Source of the DNA: Crocinitomicaceae bacterium
Lineage (GTDB): Bacteria; Bacteroidota; Bacteroidia; Flavobacteriales_D; Crocinitomicaceae
Direction: 5' to 3'
Assembly (NCBI GenBank): GCA_024643585.1
Contig: JAHEMP010000046.1
Location: forward strand, 1-11,922
Length of the DNA: 11,922 nucleotides
Part shown: positions 6,880-11,922 of the stretch, one piece after another
Position numbering within the stretch: position 1 is the first letter of the stretch
Layout: the number at the start of each line of letters is the position of its first letter
Position numbers and translations under genes: made by a program
Notes under the pieces: generated by a model
Seen by the model: the letters and a program-made list of their open reading frames with translations, nothing else
What the model was told of the DNA's origin: nothing
Databases searched by the model: none

Positions 6880-8301
6880 ATGTTAAGTAAAAAAACAAAA
6901 ATCGTTGCGACATTAGGTCCAGCAAGTAACAAGCCAGAAGTCTTGAAAGAAATGTTTTATCAAGGCGTGAATGTTTGTAGATTGAACTTCTCTCACGGTT
7001 CACATGAAGACCATTTGACAAACATAGAATTGATTCGAAAAATAAACAAAGAAACAGGTTTGAATGTGGCAATTCTAGCTGACCTTCAAGGCCCAAAAAT
7101 ACGAACCCACGAAATCGAAAACAATGGGGTGGAGCTTGTCGAAGGAGCTGAAGTAAAAATTGTTTCTGAAAGAGTTTTGGGTACAAAAGAACTATTCTCC
7201 ATTAGCTATGATAGATTGCCAAAGGATATAAAACCAACAGAAAGAATATTATTGGATGATGGTAAAATTATTTTGGAAGCAGTATCCACAAATGGAACTG
7301 TAATCACTGCTAAAGTGATTAACGGAGGTATATTGTCATCGAAAAAAGGAGTGAATTTACCGAACACCAAAATTTCTATGCCGTCCTTGACAGAAAAGGA
7401 CAAAATAGATTTAGAGTTTGCAATTAAACACAACGTGGATTGGATTGCGTTATCATTCGTTCGTTCGGCAAGAGATATTATTGAACTAAAACATATTATA
7501 GCGAATGCAAACGCGAAAGCAAAGGTGATTTCAAAAATTGAGAAGCCTGAAGCTTTGAATGACATTGATGATATTATTGATCAAAGTGATGCTGTGATGG
7601 TGGCACGAGGCGATTTGGGAGTAGAAATTCCTTATCAAAATGTCCCTTTAATCCAAAAAATGTTGATTAACAAATGTCGTTTAAACGCTAAACCTATTAT
7701 TGTGGCAACGCAAATGATGGAAAGCATGATTGAGAATATTACTCCTTCGCGCGCAGAGGTAAACGATGTTGCAAATGCGGTATTGGATGGAGCTGATGCG
7801 GTCATGTTGTCCGGTGAAACATCTGTTGGTAAACATCCCATAGAAGTGATAAAAACCATGTCGAACATTATTCGTGAAATGGAAACTTTCGATGGTATTT
7901 ACAACAAAGAAGAATTACCTGAGAAAAATCAAGACCGGTTCATTACGGATTCAATTTGTTTTAATGCTGTTCGATTGGCTCAGAGAACCGAAACGGATGC
8001 GATTATTACCATGTCTTTTTCAGGTTACACCGCATACAAAATAGCATCGCAGAGGCCCAATGCGCCTGTTTATGTTTTTACGAGTAACAGAGATATTTTG
8101 ACCCAATTGAACTTGGTTTGGGGTGTTCACGCTTACTTTTATGACAAGACGGTTTCTACAGATCATACTATTGCGGATATAAAATACATGATGAAAAAGC
8201 AAGGTTTACTTAAATTAGGAGACCTTGTTATCAACATTGCTTCCATTCCTCTTGAGGAAAGTGGGAGATCAAATATGTTGAAATTGAGCTATGTTGAATA
8301 G
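6880..8301 (+). CDS. pyk: Pyruvate kinase
   Basis: Final step of glycolysis: phosphoenolpyruvate plus ADP gives pyruvate and ATP. The 473-residue length fits bacterial enzymes (about 470). The N-terminal barrel strand KTKIVATLGPAS (5-16) is followed by VCRLNFSHGSHEDH with the PEP/nucleotide-binding residues, then ADLQGPKIRT. The B domain spans roughly residues 70-165. The pyruvate kinase signature VISKIEKPEALNDI lies at about 216-229, with catalytic Lys219 and metal ligand Glu221. The second metal ligand, Asp245, is in VARGDLGVEIP. TQMMESM and SRAEVNDVANAVLDGADAVMLSGETSVGKHP complete the active-site domain, and residues about 345-473 form the C-terminal regulatory domain. All expected catalytic residues are present. 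It is the second gene of a two-gene unit, and a hairpin overlaps its stop codon. Confidence 0.98.
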   Translation: MLSKKTKIVATLGPASNKPEVLKEMFYQGVNVCRLNFSHGSHEDHLTNIELIRKINKETGLNVAILADLQGPKIRTHEIENNGVELVEGAEVKIVSERVLGTKELFSISYDRLPKDIKPTERILLDDGKIILEAVSTNGTVITAKVINGGILSSKKGVNLPNTKISMPSLTEKDKIDLEFAIKHNVDWIALSFVRSARDIIELKHIIANANAKAKVISKIEKPEALNDIDDIIDQSDAVMVARGDLGVEIPYQNVPLIQKMLINKCRLNAKPIIVATQMMESMIENITPSRAEVNDVANAVLDGADAVMLSGETSVGKHPIEVIKTMSNIIREMETFDGIYNKEELPEKNQDRFITDSICFNAVRLAQRTETDAIITMSFSGYTAYKIASQRPNAPVYVFTSNRDILTQLNLVWGVHAYFYDKTVSTDHTIADIKYMMKKQGLLKLGDLVINIASIPLEESGRSNMLKLSYVE

Positions 8302-8308
8302 TTCAATT
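8282..8308 (+). other. Hairpin spanning the pyk stop codon
   Basis: AATTGAGCTAT (8282-8292) pairs with ATAGTTCAATT (8298-8308) around the five-base loop GTTGA, giving an 11-bp stem with one G-T pair. The TAG stop at 8299-8301 lies in the 3' arm. A run of eight T follows only at 8327-8334, about 18 nt further on, so this is not a standard intrinsic terminator. It could be an RNA 3'-end stabiliser or part of a loose terminator. Confidence 0.5.
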
Positions 8309-8496
8309 GTTAAGACTTTCATGTGATTTTTTTTGAAAAGAAGGCTTAGAGTTCCGGTCATTTATTAAGACTTGAATTTGCTATTCCTTTTAAATTTTAT
8401 CTGTCTAAATAGCCTTTTTAAGGATAATTGAAAAAAACCGATCGAAAACCAAAACTTTTCAAGGCATTAGGTGTTCCATAGAAATAGAATTTCCCG

Positions 8497-8505
8497 TATA
8501 TTTGC
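8497..8505 (+). promoter_or_regulatory. -7 box of gcvP
   Basis: TATATTTGC matches TAnnTTTG exactly. The -33 region is weak: TGTT at 8472-8475, 21 nt upstream, is the nearest candidate. It predicts transcription from about 8511 and a leader under 20 nt before the ATG at 8529, too short to hold a glycine riboswitch. It also rules out the TTG at 8502 as a start codon. Confidence 0.65.
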
Positions 8506-8528
8506 ACCCTCAAAAAGACAAGGATAAA

Positions 8529-11390
8529 ATGAACAATTTTTCGAAAAGACACATCGGTCCAAATGCAGCTGAAAAAGCTGAAATGTTGGCGAAAATTGGT
8601 ATTTCTAGCGTTAACGAATTGATAGATAAAACGATTCCAGCTCATATCCGTTTAGGACGTGAATTGAATGTTGATGTTGCTATGACCGAGCAAGAATATT
8701 TGGATCACATAACAAGAATGGGGACCAAGAATGTGGTTAACAAATCGTTTATTGGTTTGGGTTATTCGGAGACGATTGTTCCTCCAGTTATTTTGAGAAA
8801 CGTCCTTGAGAATCCAGGATGGTATACGGCTTATACTCCTTATCAGGCAGAAATTTCCCAAGGAAGATTGGAAGCTTTGTTAAATTTTCAAACCATGGTT
8901 TTGGAATTAACAGGGATGGAAATTGCGAATGCATCTTTGTTGGACGAGGCAACTGCTGGTTCAGAGGCAATGATCATGTTTTGGAATTCTAGATCAAGAA
9001 ATGAAATTAAAGATGGTGTAAACAAATTCTTCATTTCTGAATTTGCTTTCCCTCAAACAAAAGAAGTTATTTCAGGAAGAGCAAAAAATTTAGGTATAGA
9101 ATTGGTTTTTGGAAACCCAGAAACATTTGAAGGTGACGCCTCCTTCTTTGGCTCTTTAATTCAATATCCTGACGCTCTCGGTCGAGTAAAAGATATTGGT
9201 GGTTTCATTTCGAAAATGAAACAAAATGAAATTCGTGTAGCCGTGGCTGCAGATATTTTGGCCTTAGTTCTACTAAACGCACCGGGCCATTTGGGCGCAG
9301 ATGTTGTTTTCGGTTCCTCTCAACGATTCGGAGTTCCTATGGGTTATGGAGGACCTCACGCTGCTTTTTTCGCAGCGAAGGATGAATACAAAAGAAATAT
9401 GCCAGGTCGTATTATTGGAGTTTCAAAAGACGACGACGGAAATATGGCTTTGAGAATGGCGCTTCAAACACGTGAGCAACATATAAAAAGAGACAAGGCG
9501 ACATCCAATATTTGCACTGCACAAGCCCTTTTGGCAGTAATGGCAAGTATGTATGCTGTTTACCATGGACCAGTTGGAATGCGAGAAATAGCATTGCACG
9601 TGCATGGCTTGGCATCGCATACGGCAGAAGGATTAGAGAAAATGGGTGTTGAATTGGGCGGTAAAGCCTTTTTTGATACACTTTGGATTAAAGGAGTGCC
9701 TGCTTTTGAAATCCAATCGGCAGCTGAAGCGGCTGGAATGAACTTTCATTACATCAACAAAAACGAATTGTGTATTGCATTTGGTGAACCGCATACCAAA
9801 GCCGATGTGCAAATTATTTTAGATATTTTCGCTCAAGTCTTGGCAAAAGACAGCGAGTCTCCAAGCCAAGAAAAGAACGTAACCTTGGCACCAAGATTTT
9901 TGCGTTCTGATGCAATTTTCTCTCATCCAACTTTCAGCAAGTATCATTCTGAATCAAAAATGATGCGTTATTTGAAACGTTTGGAAAACAAAGATCTTTC
10001 GTTGGTGCATTCCATGATTCCATTAGGTTCTTGTACCATGAAATTGAATGCAGCAGCAGAACTAATGCCGATTACTAATCCACAGTTTGCAAACATTCAC
10101 CCTTTTGCTCCTATTCATCAAGCGGAAGGTTACCATGAAATGTTCAGACAATTGGAGGCTGATTTGTCAGAATGTACTGGTTTTGCTGGTGTGTCTTTGC
10201 AACCAAATTCTGGAGCGCAAGGTGAGTATGCCGGATTAATGGTAATCAAAGCATACCATTTATCTAATGGCGACACACAAAGAACAAAAATGATAATTCC
10301 TTCATCAGCACATGGAACCAACCCGGCATCAGCTGTTATGGCAGGTTTTGAGGTTGTTGTTACGGGTTGCGATGACAATGGAAATATCGATATTGACCAA
10401 TTGAGAGAGGTAGCTGATAAAATAGGCAATGAGTTAGCTGGTATCATGGTTACTTATCCTTCTACACATGGTGTTTATGAAGAAGGTATTAAAATTATTA
10501 CAAGTATTATCCACAACAATGGTGGGCAGGTATACATGGATGGCGCAAATATGAATGCTCAAGTGGGACTTACCAACCCAGGAAACATTGGAGCAGATGT
10601 TTGCCATTTGAACTTACATAAAACATTTGCAATTCCTCATGGAGGCGGTGGACCAGGAATGGGACCAATTGGTGTTGCTGAACACTTATTACCCTTCTTA
10701 CCAGGAAATCCAGTTGTTAATTCTGGCGGTGAAAAAGCAATAGAAGCAATTTCAGGAGCTCCATATGGTAGCGCTTTGATTTTATTAATCTCATACGCAT
10801 ATATTAAAATGCTCGGGGCAAAAGGTCTTAGAGAATCGACTGAAATGGCAATATTAAATGCAAATTACATTGCAGCAGGTTTGAAAGGTCATTATAATAT
10901 TTTGTATACGGGTCAAAATGGAACAGTAGCTCACGAAATGATTTTGGATTGCCGTGAATTCAAGAAAACGGCAGATGTAGAAGTCGCTGATATGGCAAAA
11001 CGATTAATCGACTTTGGTTTTCACGCTCCAACAGTATCTTTCCCTGTTGCTGGCACTTTGATGGTTGAACCAACCGAAAGTGAAGATAAAGAAGAGTTGG
11101 ATCGATTCATCGAGGCGATGATTAAAATTCGTCAAGAAATCAAAGAGATTGAAAATGGTCATGCCGATAAAGCGAACAACTTGCTTAAAAATGCTCCACA
11201 TACAGCAGATTGTATTATCAACAAAGATTGGAATTATCCATATTCTCCGCAAGAAGCAGCCTATCCGGTTGATTACTTAAAAGAATTCAAATATTGGGTA
11301 CCTGTTCGAAGAGTCGACAATGCATACGGAGACAGAAACTTAATTTGTTCTTGTCCGAGCGTTGAGAGTTATGCGAATATAGCTGAGTAA
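8529..11390 (+). CDS. gcvP: Glycine dehydrogenase (decarboxylating), P-protein of the glycine cleavage system
   Basis: PLP enzyme that decarboxylates glycine and passes the aminomethyl group to the lipoyl arm of H-protein, feeding one-carbon units to folate. The 953-residue product is the fused single-chain form (E. coli 957), not the two-subunit GcvPA/GcvPB type. It begins with the family-typical RHIGP (about residues 7-11). The N-terminal pseudo-catalytic half carries PMGYGGPHAAFF (270-281). The catalytic half has PLGSCTMKLN (498-507), QPNSGAQGEYAGL (558-570), SAHGTNPASA, and the PLP-binding Lys698 in NLHKTFAIPHGGGGPGMGP. All key residues are present. I chose the ATG at 8529 because the longer TTG start at 8502 falls inside the -7 box. 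gcvT and gcvH are not in the window, so the gene is unlinked here. A strong terminator follows the stop by 20 bp. Confidence 0.98.
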   Translation: MNNFSKRHIGPNAAEKAEMLAKIGISSVNELIDKTIPAHIRLGRELNVDVAMTEQEYLDHITRMGTKNVVNKSFIGLGYSETIVPPVILRNVLENPGWYTAYTPYQAEISQGRLEALLNFQTMVLELTGMEIANASLLDEATAGSEAMIMFWNSRSRNEIKDGVNKFFISEFAFPQTKEVISGRAKNLGIELVFGNPETFEGDASFFGSLIQYPDALGRVKDIGGFISKMKQNEIRVAVAADILALVLLNAPGHLGADVVFGSSQRFGVPMGYGGPHAAFFAAKDEYKRNMPGRIIGVSKDDDGNMALRMALQTREQHIKRDKATSNICTAQALLAVMASMYAVYHGPVGMREIALHVHGLASHTAEGLEKMGVELGGKAFFDTLWIKGVPAFEIQSAAEAAGMNFHYINKNELCIAFGEPHTKADVQIILDIFAQVLAKDSESPSQEKNVTLAPRFLRSDAIFSHPTFSKYHSESKMMRYLKRLENKDLSLVHSMIPLGSCTMKLNAAAELMPITNPQFANIHPFAPIHQAEGYHEMFRQLEADLSECTGFAGVSLQPNSGAQGEYAGLMVIKAYHLSNGDTQRTKMIIPSSAHGTNPASAVMAGFEVVVTGCDDNGNIDIDQLREVADKIGNELAGIMVTYPSTHGVYEEGIKIITSIIHNNGGQVYMDGANMNAQVGLTNPGNIGADVCHLNLHKTFAIPHGGGGPGMGPIGVAEHLLPFLPGNPVVNSGGEKAIEAISGAPYGSALILLISYAYIKMLGAKGLRESTEMAILNANYIAAGLKGHYNILYTGQNGTVAHEMILDCREFKKTADVEVADMAKRLIDFGFHAPTVSFPVAGTLMVEPTESEDKEELDRFIEAMIKIRQEIKEIENGHADKANNLLKNAPHTADCIINKDWNYPYSPQEAAYPVDYLKEFKYWVPVRRVDNAYGDRNLICSCPSVESYANIAE

Positions 11391-11410
11391 ATAAGGCATC
11401 AAATGAAAAT

Positions 11411-11448
11411 AAAAAAAAGTCCCTCTGCATTCGGAGGGACTTTTTTTT
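11411..11448. terminator. Bidirectional intrinsic terminator between gcvP and the T9SS gene
   Basis: Eight A, the arm GTCCCTC (11419-11425), an eight-base loop TGCATTCG, the arm GAGGGAC (11434-11440) and eight T form a symmetric stem-loop. The GC core is seven bp and is extended by the A/T tracts. Both strands end in a T-run, so it can stop gcvP on plus and the convergent gene on minus. It lies 20 bp past the gcvP stop and 18 bp past the stop of the opposing gene. Confidence 0.93.
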
Positions 11449-11466
11449 ACATTCTATTGTCACTTT

Positions 11467-11922
11467 CTATTTTAATAAATAGAGATGACCAGTAAATACT
11501 TTTTTCTCATCTGTCTTCTCATCCTTAAATCGAATTTCCCAAGTATAAATCCCTGCAGTTGAAATTTTCTGGTTTGTTGTTCCATCCCAGCCGACAAGTA
11601 AGTCGTTTGATTGAAAAATCAATTGCCCCCAACGATCATAGATGCTCAACTCATAGGTTGATTCATCAATACCAGCGCTAATGATTGGGCGAAACACGGC
11701 GTTAAATTCATCTCCATCAGGTGTAAAAGCATTGGGAACATAAATAAGTAATTGGTCTTGAACACGGATTATTTTATAGGTAGTGTCTTTACATCCTTCT
11801 GATGAAGTAACAATTAATTGCACATTGTAGTTACCAACTTGTCCAATTGGAAATTGATGAGATGGGTTAAAAAGATTACTGATTGTCCCATCATCAAAAG
11901 TCCAATCATTTACTTGGTTCAG
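11467..11922 (-). CDS. Secreted protein with PKD domain and type B T9SS (gliding-motility-associated) C-terminal domain, 5' part outside the window
   Basis: Reading from the window edge gives 151 residues of the C-terminus of a larger exported protein. Residues 1-54 are the end of a PKD domain: WTFDDGT followed by NPSHQFPIGQVGNYNVQLIVTSSEGCKDT, the classic W-x-F-D-DG and G-x-Y-x-V pattern. Residues about 59-151 match the gliding-motility-associated C-terminal domain: YVPNAFTPDGDEFNAVFRP, YELSIYDRWGQLIFQS, GWDGT, then AGIYTWEIRFKD and the ending GHLYLLK. This domain directs export and surface attachment through the type IX secretion system. The full protein is probably a long multi-PKD adhesin or surface protein, but its N-terminal part is not visible. 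The frame continues uninterrupted to the edge, so the apparent GTG at 11823 is not a real start. Confidence 0.92.
   Translation of the reverse strand: MNQVNDWTFDDGTISNLFNPSHQFPIGQVGNYNVQLIVTSSEGCKDTTYKIIRVQDQLLIYVPNAFTPDGDEFNAVFRPIISAGIDESTYELSIYDRWGQLIFQSNDLLVGWDGTTNQKISTAGIYTWEIRFKDEKTDEKKVFTGHLYLLK

Noticed and set aside
7206..7868. Minus-strand frames inside pyk
   Set aside because: They are antisense shadows of a fully conserved pyruvate kinase, with no promoter or domain of their own.
8341..8419. Possible terminator after pyk: AAGGCTTAGA with TCTA and AGCCTTTTT
   Set aside because: The arms are about 53 nt apart and pair only with a three-base bulge, so the structure is too weak to call.
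8302..8528. Glycine riboswitch or other structured leader upstream of gcvP
   Set aside because: The -7 box at 8497-8505 leaves under 20 nt of leader, and I see no riboswitch-like paired elements in the gap.

Overview
The window looks like chromosomal DNA from an AT-rich member of the Bacteroidota, most likely a Flavobacteriales-type organism. Three things support this. Several promoters carry the Bacteroidota -7 box TAnnTTTG. A type IX secretion (gliding-motility type) C-terminal domain lies at the right edge. A small IPExxxVDY-family protein sits directly in front of pyruvate kinase, a pairing typical of the phylum. I cannot name a genus from the sequence alone.

Left part (1-5106, all minus strand). 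Read in the direction of transcription, rplU-rpmA (ribosomal proteins L21 and L27) come first, from a clear promoter at 5146-5177, and end at an intrinsic terminator at 4421-4452. Then follow serS (seryl-tRNA synthetase), a small unrecognised lipoprotein, a 608-residue secreted TPR protein and msrA, a methionine sulfoxide reductase cut off by the window start. Gaps of 66, 17 and 40 bp suggest one co-transcribed run of translation and envelope genes.

Middle (5107-6436). A GC-rich imperfect palindrome built of repeated units of about 17-21 bp (5200-5352) separates rplU from a minus-strand EamA/DMT-type membrane transporter. A divergent promoter region separates the transporter from the plus-strand genes. 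Its promoter boxes lie so close to the start codons that both transcripts should be nearly leaderless.

Right part (6437-11922). The IPExxxVDY protein and pyk (pyruvate kinase) form a tight two-gene unit, followed by a stand-alone gcvP (glycine decarboxylase, single-chain form) with its own promoter. gcvP converges on the last gene, a minus-strand partial protein with a PKD domain plus a type B T9SS sorting domain. A strong symmetric terminator at 11411-11448 serves both. Most of the window is housekeeping. The palindromic repeat element and the uncharacterised lipoprotein/TPR and IPExxxVDY/pyk pairs are the least explained parts. I see no phage, CRISPR, insertion sequence or defence system.
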